A stretch of DNA of 64,000 nucleotides from Aliiroseovarius lamellibrachiae (GCF_018599245.1 NZ_JAHEVJ010000007.1:186001-250000), one strand, 5' to 3'; shown: positions 35,064-46,317, counted from the first letter of the stretch. The notes: generated by a model from the letters alone, not told the origin. Numbers and translations are program-made.

Positions 35064-35906
35064 TCAGGCAACCTTATTTTCAATATCAAGCGTCCCCAGC
35101 CCCTCGCGCACTTTTTCTTCGCAATACAGGCTTAACGCCTTGCGGTTGGCAAAATCCGTAACCTTTACAGGGGTGTGATAGATCAGCTCAATACGCCCCT
35201 GGCGTCTTGCGGCAAGGGTCTGGAGCAGATGGGGCGCAAAATCCATATCCCCCCACCAACCATAAAATCGAGGATCTTCGCCCTCGGGTGCGAAATAGCG
35301 CACGCTCACCGGTTGCACCCACATGAAATCTCGCAGTTCTGAGGTGAAGAACGCGGCAAAAAGCGTTGATTTAAAAGGTAAAACTCTCTGGGAATCAGAG
35401 GATGTACCTTCTGGAAAGAACAAGAGCTTATGTCCCGCACTCAGACGCGCGCGGAACACCTCTATTTGCTGCGCCGCCTCGCGCCGATCGCGATTGATGA
35501 AGACGGTTCCGGTGGCACGCGCGAGCCACCCAATGCCGGGCCAATTGGCCACTTCGGCTTTGGAAACGAAATACACCCGTTTTTTGGCGTTGAGAGAAAA
35601 GATATCCAACCAGCTGGCATGATTGGCCACGACAGCGCCTTTTTCACGCATCTGCTCGCCGATCGCCCGAAACGGCAGACCGATAATTACAAAAGCGCTG
35701 CGACACACAAATTGCGTAATATAGGGTGTAACGGGCCTGTGCAGACCAAAGATCGGACGCTCGACCAGGCGCACCAGAAGCAACAATAACAGCCCACCAA
35801 ACACGAGGAGGCCCAAAGGCAAACCACGCCACAGCACCCGGACGATTTCCATCCCTTTCGGGCGAAAGGGTTTGGGTTCGGCCTCTCCATGCCACAGCGC
35901 GCTCAT
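35064..35906 (-). CDS. olsA: Lyso-ornithine-lipid acyltransferase (PlsC family)
   Basis: A 280-residue membrane-bound acyltransferase with the PlsC motifs: block I NHASWLD (His96, Asp101 of HX4D) and block III FPEGTSSDSQR (164-174), plus an N-terminal hydrophobic helix around 28-47. It overlaps the preceding olsB-type gene by 4 bases. OlsA adds the second acyl chain to lyso-ornithine lipid; by sequence alone a general 1-acylglycerol-3-phosphate acyltransferase cannot be excluded, but coupling to olsB favours OlsA. Confidence 0.88.
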   Translation of the reverse strand: MSALWHGEAEPKPFRPKGMEIVRVLWRGLPLGLLVFGGLLLLLLVRLVERPIFGLHRPVTPYITQFVCRSAFVIIGLPFRAIGEQMREKGAVVANHASWLDIFSLNAKKRVYFVSKAEVANWPGIGWLARATGTVFINRDRREAAQQIEVFRARLSAGHKLLFFPEGTSSDSQRVLPFKSTLFAAFFTSELRDFMWVQPVSVRYFAPEGEDPRFYGWWGDMDFAPHLLQTLAARRQGRIELIYHTPVKVTDFANRKALSLYCEEKVREGLGTLDIENKVA

Positions 35907-36670
35907 CGGCGTTTCTCGGTATAGATCGCTTTGTGTGTCGCGCTCATCTTATTGGTGTCCATGATCAAACATACATCCGTGGTGTTAAAGCTGTGATCCA
36001 CAAAAGCGCCCTGCCCCACATAGCCGCCAAGCCGTAGATAGGCCTTGATCAACGCCGGAACCGCGCGCATTGCTTTGGGCCTGTCGATCTGGTTTTCTGG
36101 GAGCAGGTTCATCTCTTGATATACATCTGGCAGGGCGCAAACGCGCAAGTCTTCGGGCGCGAGGTGGCGGTGATGCAACAGGGAAAGTGGTGCTTTTAGT
36201 GTTTCAATATCAGTGCCATGGAATGACGCCACGCCAAAAAGAACCTCGATCTTATGGGCCGCAACATAGTCTGCCAAGCCATTCCATAAGACCATCATTG
36301 CCGCGCCGCCTCGGTACTCTGGATGCAGGCAGGATCGACCAAGTTCTAACAGCTTGCGACCGGACGCCTTTAGGGTCGACACATCATACTCCGCCTCGGA
36401 ATAAAACTGGCCCGGCCCCGAAATCTGATCACTGCGCAGCAACCGATACACCCCAACCGCAGGCATGTCTTCGCGCGATTTATCAAATAAAACAAGGTGA
36501 TCGTAGAATGGGTCAAATGCATCACGCTCTAACCCTTCTTTGTGATCGACCAAGGGGCCATCGCTGCCAAGTTCGCGCACGAACACGTCATACCGAAGCT
36601 TTTGTGCCGCGCGTAGATCATCTGCATCGCGGGCGAGCCGCAGCACAAATTGTGGTTCAGCAGAGTGCAT
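35903..36670 (-). CDS. olsB: L-ornithine N-alpha-acyltransferase
   Basis: A 255-residue GNAT-fold protein of the OlsB/hemolysin-related type. Motifs: LRYDVFVRELG near the N-terminus, GVYRLLR, ELGRSCLHPEYRGGAAMMVLW and LIKAYLRLGGYVGQGAFVDHSFNTTDV, of which KAYLRLGGYVGQGAF is diagnostic. It transfers a 3-hydroxyacyl group from acyl carrier protein to ornithine, giving lyso-ornithine lipid, a phosphorus-free membrane lipid common in Rhodobacterales. The start is ATG 36670 with GAGG seven bases upstream; the in-frame TTG two codons earlier is less likely. olsA follows with a 4-base overlap. Confidence 0.9.
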   Translation of the reverse strand: MHSAEPQFVLRLARDADDLRAAQKLRYDVFVRELGSDGPLVDHKEGLERDAFDPFYDHLVLFDKSREDMPAVGVYRLLRSDQISGPGQFYSEAEYDVSTLKASGRKLLELGRSCLHPEYRGGAAMMVLWNGLADYVAAHKIEVLFGVASFHGTDIETLKAPLSLLHHRHLAPEDLRVCALPDVYQEMNLLPENQIDRPKAMRAVPALIKAYLRLGGYVGQGAFVDHSFNTTDVCLIMDTNKMSATHKAIYTEKRR

Positions 36671-36775
36671 TTCCAAGCCTCAATTGGTTTCTCCGGGTTC
36701 TAATGCGACCGGATCCACAACGCAACTCGTCACAACACACGCAATGGTTGCTACTGCAATGATTAAGGTTTAGTA

Positions 36776-36958
36776 TTAACAGCCGGAAGGATCAAAAACA
36801 GGTATAAGCTCAACAACTTGCGTATCAATCACCTGCTTGCCTACATGTTCAAAATTCGCGGTGACTTTGCCACCGATATTCGATTGCACCTGCCCAAGAC
36901 CCCAATCCGGTTGGTTCGGATGACGCACATACATGCCCGGTTCCAATAACGACATCAT
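36776..36958 (-). CDS. DUF3553-family small protein
   Basis: A 60-residue protein matching the DUF3553 pattern, with LLEPGMYVRHPNQPDWGLGQVQ (short form PGMYVRHP, DWGLGQVQS), GKVTANFEHVGKQVI and a terminal LIPV. The fold resembles small beta-barrel KOW/Tudor-like domains, but function is unknown. ATG 36958 has an AAAGG site seven bases upstream. It is divergent from chpT with a 29-bp gap. Confidence 0.85.
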   Translation of the reverse strand: MMSLLEPGMYVRHPNQPDWGLGQVQSNIGGKVTANFEHVGKQVIDTQVVELIPVFDPSGC

Positions 36959-36987
36959 TTTCACGCCTTTCCTAAAGGGAGTATCCC

Positions 36988-37587
36988 ATGCCCACCAACA
37001 CCCGTGATCTGACTGCCTTGATCGGCTCGCGTATTTGCCATGACCTTATCAGCCCTTTAGGGGCAATCGGCAATGGCGTTGAATTGTTGGAGTTGTCTGG
37101 CATGGGCGATCTGCCGGAGATGGCTCTGATTTCGGAAAGTGTGCAAAATGCAAATTTGCGTATTCGATTTTTTCGGATCGCCTTTGGTGCGGCCAATTCA
37201 GAACAGCGCGTTGCGGAAAGCGAAATTCGCACCGTATTGGCCCCGAACGCTGATGGTCGGAAAATTGAAATCAACTGGACCCCGGTTGGTGACCAATCAC
37301 GCGCAGCCGTCAAGCTTGCCTTTCTCATTATCCAATGTATGGAAACCAGCATGCCATGGGGTGGCCGCTTAGAGATTGAAGAAACAGATGGCCATTGGCG
37401 CATCTGGGGCGAAGCCGAAAAGCTGCGTGTCGATCCAAGCCTTTGGGCGCTGTTAGAAGCGGATGATGACGAGGCCGAAGTCTCGCCCGCACAGGTGCAT
37501 TTTGCCCTCATCGCGCCGGAACTTAAACGACAAGGGCGCACCGCCTGTGTCACCCTTGCCGATCATTCGGTCAGTGTCAGTTTTTAA
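36988..37587 (+). CDS. chpT: Histidine phosphotransferase ChpT
   Basis: A 199-residue protein resembling a histidine-kinase DHp plus degenerate ATPase domain. The phosphorylatable His18 sits in SRICHDLISPLGAIGNGVELL (here CHDLISPLGAIGNG). ChpT passes phosphate from hybrid kinase CckA to CtrA (and CpdR), regulating motility, cell division or gene transfer agents in Rhodobacterales. No cckA or ctrA gene is adjacent. It has a GGAG-containing site before ATG 36988 and stands close to the divergent DUF3553 gene. Confidence 0.9.
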   Translation: MPTNTRDLTALIGSRICHDLISPLGAIGNGVELLELSGMGDLPEMALISESVQNANLRIRFFRIAFGAANSEQRVAESEIRTVLAPNADGRKIEINWTPVGDQSRAAVKLAFLIIQCMETSMPWGGRLEIEETDGHWRIWGEAEKLRVDPSLWALLEADDDEAEVSPAQVHFALIAPELKRQGRTACVTLADHSVSVSF

Positions 37588-37589
37588 TC

Positions 37590-38837
37590 CTACGCACGTA
37601 CGGTACCGTCCCCTTCGACGATATACTTAAAGCTGGTAAGCTGCATGGCCCCAACCGGGCCACGCGCATGCATTTTGCCCGTGGCAATCCCAATCTCTGC
37701 GCCCATTCCAAATTCACCCCCATCCGCAAATTGGGTTGAGGCATTGCGCATCAAAATCGCACTGTCGATGCGCGCAAAGAACTTGGCTGCGGTGTCATCG
37801 TTTTCGGTCATGATCGCATCAGTATGAGAAGAGCTATACTGATTGATATGGGCAATCGCCCCATCCACATCTTCTACAATTTTTGCGGAAATAATACTAT
37901 CGAGGTATTCTTTGCCCCAGTCTTCATCCCCCGCAACAACGGTCCCGCTCAGCCCTGCCCCTGCGCGCACTTCGACACCGGCGGCCATCAACTTATCCAG
38001 GATGTCTTGCCCCAATGGCACGGCATCCTTATGGATCAGCAAACACTCCGCCGCGCCACAAATTCCGGTACGACGGGTCTTGGCATTGATCACCACACGC
38101 GTTGTTTTCTCTGCATCCGCATCTTTGTCGATATAGATATGCACTATGCCCTCAAGATGGGCAAAAACTGGCACACGGGCGTCACGCTGTACCAATCCGA
38201 CCAACCCTTTGCCACCACGCGGCACAATAACGTCGATATGATCGGTCATGGTCAGCATCTCACTGACCGCCGCGCGATCACGGGTGGGAACGATTTGAAT
38301 GGCATCCTCAGGCAAACCTGCGCTGCGCAATCCGTCTTGCAGGCAAGCATGGATGATGCCCGCCGAATGAAAACTCTCGGACCCGCCGCGTAAAATAACT
38401 GCGTTCCCCGCCTTGAGGCACAACGCCCCCGCGTCTGCCGTGACATTGGGGCGGCTTTCATAAATCACGCCAATCACGCCCAGCGGTGTGCGCACGCGCT
38501 TAATATGAAGGCCAGAGGGGCGATCCCATTCTTCGGTGATTTTCCCCACAGGGTCTTCTTGCACCGCAACCGCACGCAGGCCCTCACACATGGCTTTGAT
38601 CCGATCTTCATCCAACATCAACCGATCAAGCATTGCAGGCGACAATCCCTTGTCCCGGCCAAACGCCATGTCTTTCGCGTTGGCTGCAACAATCTCATCC
38701 CGGCGCATCCAACAGGCATCTGCCGCCGCCAAAAGCGCGTTTTGCTTTGCAATGGGGGCCGCGAACGCCAGATCAGTTGCGGCCGCACTGGCGCGCGCTC
38801 CGATCTGGGCCATCATGGTTTTGATGTCTTCGCTCAT
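37590..38837 (-). CDS. proA: Glutamate-5-semialdehyde dehydrogenase
   Basis: A 415-residue NADPH-dependent enzyme reducing gamma-glutamyl phosphate to glutamate-5-semialdehyde in proline synthesis. The catalytic Cys is in [11 protein letters not shown]; the NAD(P)-binding and terminal regions ([42 protein letters not shown], short forms YESRPNVT and [12 protein letters not shown]) are typical. The start is ATG 38837 behind GGAG. It follows proB on the same strand. Confidence 0.97.
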   Translation of the reverse strand: MSEDIKTMMAQIGARASAAATDLAFAAPIAKQNALLAAADACWMRRDEIVAANAKDMAFGRDKGLSPAMLDRLMLDEDRIKAMCEGLRAVAVQEDPVGKITEEWDRPSGLHIKRVRTPLGVIGVIYESRPNVTADAGALCLKAGNAVILRGGSESFHSAGIIHACLQDGLRSAGLPEDAIQIVPTRDRAAVSEMLTMTDHIDVIVPRGGKGLVGLVQRDARVPVFAHLEGIVHIYIDKDADAEKTTRVVINAKTRRTGICGAAECLLIHKDAVPLGQDILDKLMAAGVEVRAGAGLSGTVVAGDEDWGKEYLDSIISAKIVEDVDGAIAHINQYSSSHTDAIMTENDDTAAKFFARIDSAILMRNASTQFADGGEFGMGAEIGIATGKMHARGPVGAMQLTSFKYIVEGDGTVRA

Positions 38838-38876
38838 GGGATAATCTCCGTGAAGTATCGCCTTCAAGGCTTTGAT

Positions 38877-41050
<2,174 letters not shown>

Positions 41051-41111
41051 TCAGGCTCAAGTCTTTGGCGCTACAAACCCGCGTTTTCCACCCTAAAACG
41101 AGATATTAGCA

Positions 41112-41627
41112 TCATTTTGCAGGCGGACGGGGCAGAGCAAATTTTTGAACCGGCAGGTCCTTGCCTTGCGCCTGACAAAATGCTGTCGCTGTGCCACATT
41201 TTGAAAAGCCCAGTTTTTGCAAAACGCTTCTGGAAGCAACATTGCCCTGAAACACCGCGGCGCCGATCTGATCCCACTCATACCGCGCCCAGCAATGTTT
41301 GATCAATTCGCACGCCATTTCGGTTGCAAATCCTTTGCCCCAAGCCTCGCGCGCGAGCATATATCCAAGCTTTGGTCCATCAACATCCTGCGACACGATT
41401 CCCATACCACCGACCATCTGACCTTTGTTAAAGACCGGACCAGCCATCCCCCATTTTGGGTCAAACGGCTTGCAACGCTCCAACGTACGGCTCGGGACTG
41501 CGGGCCACGGCCAAGTGGCTGTCCATTTTACAACGTCAAAATCAGAGGCAAGCGCATGATAGGCGTCATAATCCGCGAGTGTTGCCCGGCGCATCATCAA
41601 ACGATCAGTGATCAGGCGTGTCATCAT
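41112..41627 (-). CDS. GNAT acetyltransferase (RimJ type), third of three
   Basis: A 171-residue protein of the RimJ/RimL GNAT subfamily: TDRLMMRRATLADYDA at the start, GYMLAREAWGKGFATEM as the acetyl-CoA loop and GNVASRSVLQKLGF near the end. Target unknown; relatives acetylate ribosomal protein N-termini or small molecules. It overlaps the preceding GNAT gene by 4 bases. Confidence 0.88.
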   Translation of the reverse strand: MMTRLITDRLMMRRATLADYDAYHALASDFDVVKWTATWPWPAVPSRTLERCKPFDPKWGMAGPVFNKGQMVGGMGIVSQDVDGPKLGYMLAREAWGKGFATEMACELIKHCWARYEWDQIGAAVFQGNVASRSVLQKLGFSKCGTATAFCQAQGKDLPVQKFALPRPPAK

Positions 41628-42151
41628 TTTGATTGGTCCCAGTCCGCCCGATTTAACCAGTCCGCCCGGTTTAAGCTGACCTTAATCAGAGGAACGGCTC
41701 GCCCTTGTGCTTGCGAATGCTCAGAAATAACGCGGCCAGTTGGTTGAAACCCAAGCTTTTTAAGAACGGCGCAGGAACCAGAATTGCCCTCGAAATACCC
41801 GGAGCTAAGCACCCGCGCCCCGGAGGTTTCAAAGTACCAATCCGTCAGGGCCTCGGCCGCTTCGGTCATATAGCCTTTGCCGTGAAACGGCTTGCCCAAC
41901 CAATAGCCAAGCGTGTCGCCAATACCGATCACACCAATCACGCCCTCTTCAGTCTGAATGGCGAGCCCCTCAAAGACAGACCCCGCCTGAAGGTACTCCA
42001 GAAAGGCGTCAAAGTCGTCTGCTGTGTATGGATAAGGCACAACCGTCAGCCAGCGCGAGACATCAATGTCGTTTAACAAACGAACAATGACGTCCCGATC
42101 ACCACAAGTCAGCGGGCGCAAAATCAGGCGCGGCGTTTCGATATTTTCCAT
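41624..42151 (-). CDS. GNAT acetyltransferase (RimJ type), second of three
   Basis: A 175-residue RimJ-like protein with ETPRLILRPLTCGD, GYWLGKPFHGKGYMTEA and GNSGSCAVLKKLGFQPTGR. It has diverged clearly from its two neighbours, so the three are old duplicates or separate recruits rather than recent copies. The start ATG 42151 is preferred over an in-frame codon three residues upstream. The gap to the first GNAT gene is only 13 bases. Confidence 0.87.
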   Translation of the reverse strand: MENIETPRLILRPLTCGDRDVIVRLLNDIDVSRWLTVVPYPYTADDFDAFLEYLQAGSVFEGLAIQTEEGVIGVIGIGDTLGYWLGKPFHGKGYMTEAAEALTDWYFETSGARVLSSGYFEGNSGSCAVLKKLGFQPTGRVISEHSQAQGRAVPLIKVSLNRADWLNRADWDQSK

Positions 42152-42164
42152 GAACAGCAATCAC

Positions 42165-42704
42165 TTACGCAAACTTGTGCATGTAGGTCCAGGTTGGAAC
42201 ATTGGCCGCGCGCGCAACACAGTGACTTTCCGCGTCCCCAATATACTCAAACCCAGCATTGGTCAGAACACGCGCCGAGGCCGGATTATCCTGAAATACT
42301 TCTGCAAAAATTTCACTATTTTTCAGCGGGTTGGCCGAAATCATGGCGCGTACGGCCTCTGACGCGATACCGGCATTCCAAAATGCGGGCGCCACCCAAT
42401 AGGACATTTCCGATTGGCCACGATCTAATCGGGTCAGTGTAACCACACCCAGCACTTCCTGCTGTTCTGTCAATGCCCCGTCAATCACCCAAGCATCCTG
42501 CGGTTGAGACCCGTCCAGAGCACGTTGGATGAAGCCTTCTGTCACGCCATCAGGCAACGGATGTGGAATAGATCGCGTGCTGCGCGCCACACGTTCGTCG
42601 CCCGCATAAAGCGCCATCGCACCTGCGTCGGATTTGCGCACGGGGCGCAAAACGAACCGGTCAGCGGGGATAACGGGTTGGCAAGAAATCGTATCGTACA
42701 TCAT
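42165..42704 (-). CDS. GNAT acetyltransferase, first of three
   Basis: A 179-residue GNAT protein with ADRFVLRPVRKSDA, SYWVAPAFWNAGIASEA and NPASARVLTNAGFEY. A perfect GGAGGAGGG ribosome-binding site precedes ATG 42704, and an ATG directly after it offers a second initiation point. It heads the three-gene acetyltransferase set, which lies between rpmA and obgE. Confidence 0.87.
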   Translation of the reverse strand: MMYDTISCQPVIPADRFVLRPVRKSDAGAMALYAGDERVARSTRSIPHPLPDGVTEGFIQRALDGSQPQDAWVIDGALTEQQEVLGVVTLTRLDRGQSEMSYWVAPAFWNAGIASEAVRAMISANPLKNSEIFAEVFQDNPASARVLTNAGFEYIGDAESHCVARAANVPTWTYMHKFA

Positions 42705-42853
42705 GGCTTTCCCTCCTCCGAAAAGCGCAGATTGCCAAATCTTCAATTTGTGGATGGCCCGCCCGTTTAGAGAGCTGACTATCTGGCAAAATGGTTAACA
42801 AAACTTAAAGGTCCAAATGCGACATCCCAGTTCGATCGGCCCCAAAACAGAAA

Positions 42854-42880
42854 AGGGGCCGGCTGTTGCAGCCGGCCCCT
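42854..42880 (-). terminator. Terminator downstream of rpmA
   Basis: An 11-bp perfect stem, AGGGGCCGGCT / AGCCGGCCCCT, with a 5-base loop is followed on the minus strand by TTTT. It separates rplU-rpmA from the acetyltransferase genes. Confidence 0.85.
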
Positions 42881-42908
42881 GAATTTTCATCACCTTACAG
42901 GTTTCGAC

Positions 42909-43178
42909 TTACTCAGCGGCCTCCGCCACTGGGAGAACCGAAATAAAGGTGCGGCCCTTGAGGCCCTTGTGGAACTTCACTTTACCTTCGCTGGTTGCGA
43001 AGAGGGTGTGATCACGTCCCATACCGACGTTTTGGCCTGCCCACATTTTGGTGCCGCGCTGACGCACGATAATGTTGCCGGGAACGACGTCCTGACCACC
43101 AAAAATTTTGACGCCAAGGCGACGACCGGCTGAGTCGCGGCCGTTACGGGATGAACCGCCTGCTTTTTTATGTGCCAT
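42909..43178 (-). CDS. rpmA: 50S ribosomal protein L27
   Basis: An 89-residue ribosomal protein near the peptidyl-transferase centre. The start [24 protein letters not shown] (short form [15 protein letters not shown]) is diagnostic; no N-terminal leader to be removed is present, unlike in Firmicutes. A strong AAGGAGAG site lies before ATG 43178. It is 21 bases downstream of rplU. Confidence 0.98.
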   Translation of the reverse strand: MAHKKAGGSSRNGRDSAGRRLGVKIFGGQDVVPGNIIVRQRGTKMWAGQNVGMGRDHTLFATSEGKVKFHKGLKGRTFISVLPVAEAAE

Positions 43179-43199
43179 GCTATCTCTCCTTAGCTCAGA

Positions 43200-43790
43200 T
43201 TAGGCCAGTGTTTTGGCCTGCTCGACCCAGTCTGCTTTCACTTTAACAGCCTCAAAGCTGTCAACGTCGATCGCAGCCAGTTGGGCGAAGGTGGTGACGC
43301 CGGCATCAGCCAGCTTTTTGGCAGCGGCAGGGCCGACACCAGTGATGGTGGTCAAGTCGTCGCCACCCGCTTGAGCGGGAGCTTCGGCTTTAGCAGCTTT
43401 TTTAGCGGCAGGTTTTGCAGCAGGCGCAGCAGCACCCGAAACAGAACCAGCACCCATTGCAGCTTTTACACCAGATTTATCAGCGCCCTTTTCGAGGACT
43501 TCAAGGATCTTCACCAAAGTCAGTTTCTGACGGTGGCCCTTGGTACGCTTTGAGCTGTGCTTACGACGGCGTTTCACAAAGTTAATCACTTTGTCGCCTT
43601 TGATCTGATCGATCACTTCTGCTTGAACGCCCGCGTCTGCGACGACGGGGGTACCAACAGTGGTGCCAACCATGAGAATCTCGTTGAACTGGACAGTGTC
43701 ACCAGCTTCGGCCGCCAGCTTTTCGACACGCAGGATGTCGCCAGCTTGGACCTTATACTGCTTGCCGCCGGTTTTCATAACCGCAAACAT
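43200..43790 (-). CDS. rplU: 50S ribosomal protein L21 with C-terminal helix-hairpin-helix extension
   Basis: A 196-residue protein. Residues 1-103 are a normal L21 (FAVMKTGGKQYKVQAGD, INFVKRRRKHSSKRTKGHRQ). An Ala/Lys-rich linker (about 107-143) leads to a helix-hairpin-helix-like domain (144-196; TTITGVGPAAAKKLADAGVT). Many alphaproteobacterial L21 carry such an addition, which may contact RNA or another factor. The start is ATG 43790; in-frame codons further upstream to 43862 lie in the untranslated leader. Confidence 0.95.
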   Translation of the reverse strand: MFAVMKTGGKQYKVQAGDILRVEKLAAEAGDTVQFNEILMVGTTVGTPVVADAGVQAEVIDQIKGDKVINFVKRRRKHSSKRTKGHRQKLTLVKILEVLEKGADKSGVKAAMGAGSVSGAAAPAAKPAAKKAAKAEAPAQAGGDDLTTITGVGPAAAKKLADAGVTTFAQLAAIDVDSFEAVKVKADWVEQAKTLA

Positions 43791-44094
43791 ATGATCTTCC
43801 TTCATTTTCCGCGTCCTACGGCCCCGGTTTGACCCGGTGTTCCAAGGATGGGTCTGGCCCATCTTGCCCCGAACGGCGCGCCCATATGGGCCGCAATTAA
43901 ACTCACTGGTAAAGGGAACCCCTTACCAGACTGGCGGCTTATCGGGGGAATTGGGACTTAAGTCAAGAAAAATAACAGCAAAGCCCGACGGAATGCTCAG
44001 CTTGTGCTTGCCTCCATGGGCAGGCCATATTAGCCAATGACCACGCGAAAAGACCACTTAGCATTCTATACCAATCCCTGCGGAGAACCAGCCC
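43791..44094. other. 304-bp divergent region between rplU and the TPR-sulfotransferase gene
   Basis: The left half carries the candidate rplU leader hairpins. The right half (about 43960-44090) presumably contains the promoters. A GGAG ribosome-binding site lies just before ATG 44095. No open frame with protein character is seen. Confidence 0.5.
43847..43929 (-). ncRNA. Candidate structured leader of rplU-rpmA
   Basis: Upstream of rplU on the minus strand lie three consecutive symmetric elements: CTGGTAAGGG-GTTC-CCTTTACCAG (43906-43929, one G-U pair), CCCATATGGG (43881-43890), and GATGGG-N5-CCCATC (43847-43863). They could form an mRNA leader in which L21 or another factor controls translation. 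No match to a named leader family is claimed. Confidence 0.4.
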
Positions 44095-46251
44095 ATGACG
44101 CAAAAACGATCAAAATCATCGGCCCCCATGTTCCCGCTGGCAAGTCAGGCGGCAAAAGCAAATGTTGGATCCACCACGGGGATGCAACAGACCAACCTAA
44201 AGGTCGCCCAAGCCCAAACTGCCATTCGCATGGGGCATGCAAAGATGTCTCAGGGCAAATTCAAAGAGGCGGTAGACGCCTATCAAACGGCGGCGCGCAT
44301 TCTACCCAAGGAAATCGCTATTTGGACGGCATATGCAAAATCCTTGTCGATGCTTGGGGACAAAACGGCCAACAAACGCGCCCAAAAGTTATTGAAAAAA
44401 TCTGGCCTGCCCGGCCCCGCACAGAAATCCATCGTGACCGAGATGTCGCGCAGCAACACCAAAACCTCGCGCACCAGCACCGGGATTTCTAAGGAAGTGA
44501 TCAACCAGCTTCTGACCCGCTTTAACAACGGGGATGCGCAAGGCGTTGCGCAGGAGGCAAAGGCCCTCGCTGAGGTGCATGGTTCAAATGAAATCATCCG
44601 ATTGATCCTGGGGGCCTCGTTGGCAGCGCTGGGTCAAAACGAAGGTGCAGAAGCGGCTTATCTGGAGGCATTGTCCATTGCCCCAGATTACGCAGAGGCC
44701 CAAGCAAATCTGGGCGAGCTTCTGACCGCGCAAGGGCGGTACAATGATGCGTTGGAGCATCTTCAGGCGGCGTTCCGTCAAATTCCCTCGAACCCGAAAG
44801 TCCTGGGAAACCTTGGCCGCGCCATGAAAGAGGTGAACCGCACACATGAGGCGCTTAACTATCTCGACAAGTTCTTAGCCCTCGCGCCGAACACGCCTTT
44901 TGCGCAATTTCTGCGCGCCGAATGCCTGATCACGTTGGAGCAGGGTGAAGAGGCGATTAAAGCTTTGGATGCAATGCCCGAGCAGCATCGTTCAAACCCA
45001 GAACATCTTGTTTTGCGGGCCGTTGCCTTAGATCAAACCGGGCAAACGGACGAGGCGCTGGACCAAGTCCGAGACGCAGCCAAGCTTGCCCCAACCCAAA
45101 TTCGTGTTGTCACGGTGTCGGCAAATCTGTTGCAGCAGCATGGGGCGTTTGACGAAGCAGAGGCGCTGTTGGTCAAAGCGACCGAGCTGGGGTTAAAACA
45201 TGGTGCGGTGTACCGCCAGATCACAAGCGGGCGGAAACTCGACAAAGACGAACCTCTTGCGCTTGAAATGCTGGACCAATGGGTTTCAAACCCCGAGATC
45301 AAGGGGCGTGCAGACCTTGGGTATGCCTTGGTCAAATTGATGGAGGACAACAAGCAGTATGACAAGGTATGGCACTATCTTGACACGGCAAACACCATCC
45401 TGCGCACCGAGTTCCCCAACCCAAAAGGACGCGACCGTCGAGAGTTGACGCAAATGCTATCCTTCGTCGGGGATATGGATCTTACGCGCGTGGGAAAGGT
45501 TGGCTATCAAGACGACAGTCCAATTTTTGTCACCGGTCTGCCCCGGTCGGGCACCACGCTTGTGGAGCAAATTCTTTCAAGCCATTCGCGTGTGACAGGC
45601 GGGGATGAAATGGCGCTTTTCCATACGATGGGCTTTAATCGCGCCTCGGACGTTTTGGCCAAGGGTGGCAAAATCAACGATATGACACCCAAAATGCTTG
45701 AAGAGATTGGCAAAGACTATCGAGACGCCGTTCTGAAACGTCACCCGGGCGCAGATATTGTAACCGACAAGTCAATCTCGACCTATAAAGTTGCGCCTTT
45801 GGTGTGGCTTGCCCTTCCCAAAGCAAAAATTGTCGCGCTGAAACGTGACCCACGCGACAATCTGTTTTCGATGTTGAAAAACCGGTTTGTGTCCGGGCTG
45901 CACACTTACACCTATTCTCAATCAGATCTGGTTGAGGTTTACCAATTGTTCACCGAATATCTTGCCGCGTGGCGTGAATTGGCAGCCGACCGGATCTATG
46001 AAATCCAATATGAAGAACTCGTCGCCAATCCCGAAGTTGAAGTGCGCAAGTTGTTGGAGTTCTGCGAGTTGGGTTGGGAAGACGCCTGCATGAACTTCCA
46101 CCAAAACACCCGCAAGGTGAAAACCCTGTCGATCCACCAAGCCCGTCAGCCCCTTTATAATTCCTCAATTGGCCGTTGGCGCCGTTACGAGGAGCATTTG
46201 GGCGAGATGTTGGAGGGGCTTACGGGGATGGTCGGCGTACCGGAAGACTAA
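44095..46251 (+). CDS. TPR-repeat protein with C-terminal sulfotransferase domain
   Basis: A 718-residue protein. About residues 40-130 and 150-440 consist of TPR repeats (for example ANLGELLTAQGRYNDALEHLQ, short form AQGRYNDALEHL). From about 470 a sulfotransferase domain begins: 5'-phosphosulfate loop VTGLPRSGTTLVEQIL (PRSGTT about 482-487), then the 3'-phosphate motif LKRDPRDNLFSM near 582. PAPS-using transfer of sulfate to a carbohydrate, lipid or protein substrate is expected. No signal peptide is seen. The gene is single between rplU and a terminator. Confidence 0.9.
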   Translation: MTQKRSKSSAPMFPLASQAAKANVGSTTGMQQTNLKVAQAQTAIRMGHAKMSQGKFKEAVDAYQTAARILPKEIAIWTAYAKSLSMLGDKTANKRAQKLLKKSGLPGPAQKSIVTEMSRSNTKTSRTSTGISKEVINQLLTRFNNGDAQGVAQEAKALAEVHGSNEIIRLILGASLAALGQNEGAEAAYLEALSIAPDYAEAQANLGELLTAQGRYNDALEHLQAAFRQIPSNPKVLGNLGRAMKEVNRTHEALNYLDKFLALAPNTPFAQFLRAECLITLEQGEEAIKALDAMPEQHRSNPEHLVLRAVALDQTGQTDEALDQVRDAAKLAPTQIRVVTVSANLLQQHGAFDEAEALLVKATELGLKHGAVYRQITSGRKLDKDEPLALEMLDQWVSNPEIKGRADLGYALVKLMEDNKQYDKVWHYLDTANTILRTEFPNPKGRDRRELTQMLSFVGDMDLTRVGKVGYQDDSPIFVTGLPRSGTTLVEQILSSHSRVTGGDEMALFHTMGFNRASDVLAKGGKINDMTPKMLEEIGKDYRDAVLKRHPGADIVTDKSISTYKVAPLVWLALPKAKIVALKRDPRDNLFSMLKNRFVSGLHTYTYSQSDLVEVYQLFTEYLAAWRELAADRIYEIQYEELVANPEVEVRKLLEFCELGWEDACMNFHQNTRKVKTLSIHQARQPLYNSSIGRWRRYEEHLGEMLEGLTGMVGVPED

Positions 46252-46276
46252 GGCGGCGCCCCCCACAGAGTGACCC

Positions 46277-46304
46277 AAAAGGGCTGCCAACGGCGGCCCT
46301 TTTT
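46277..46304. terminator. Bidirectional intrinsic terminator
   Basis: Stem AAAAGGGC(TGCC) / (GGCG)GCCCTTTT with a short loop lies between the sulfotransferase gene and the convergent aldolase gene. Confidence 0.8.
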
Positions 46305-46317
46305 AAGTTTTTCAATG

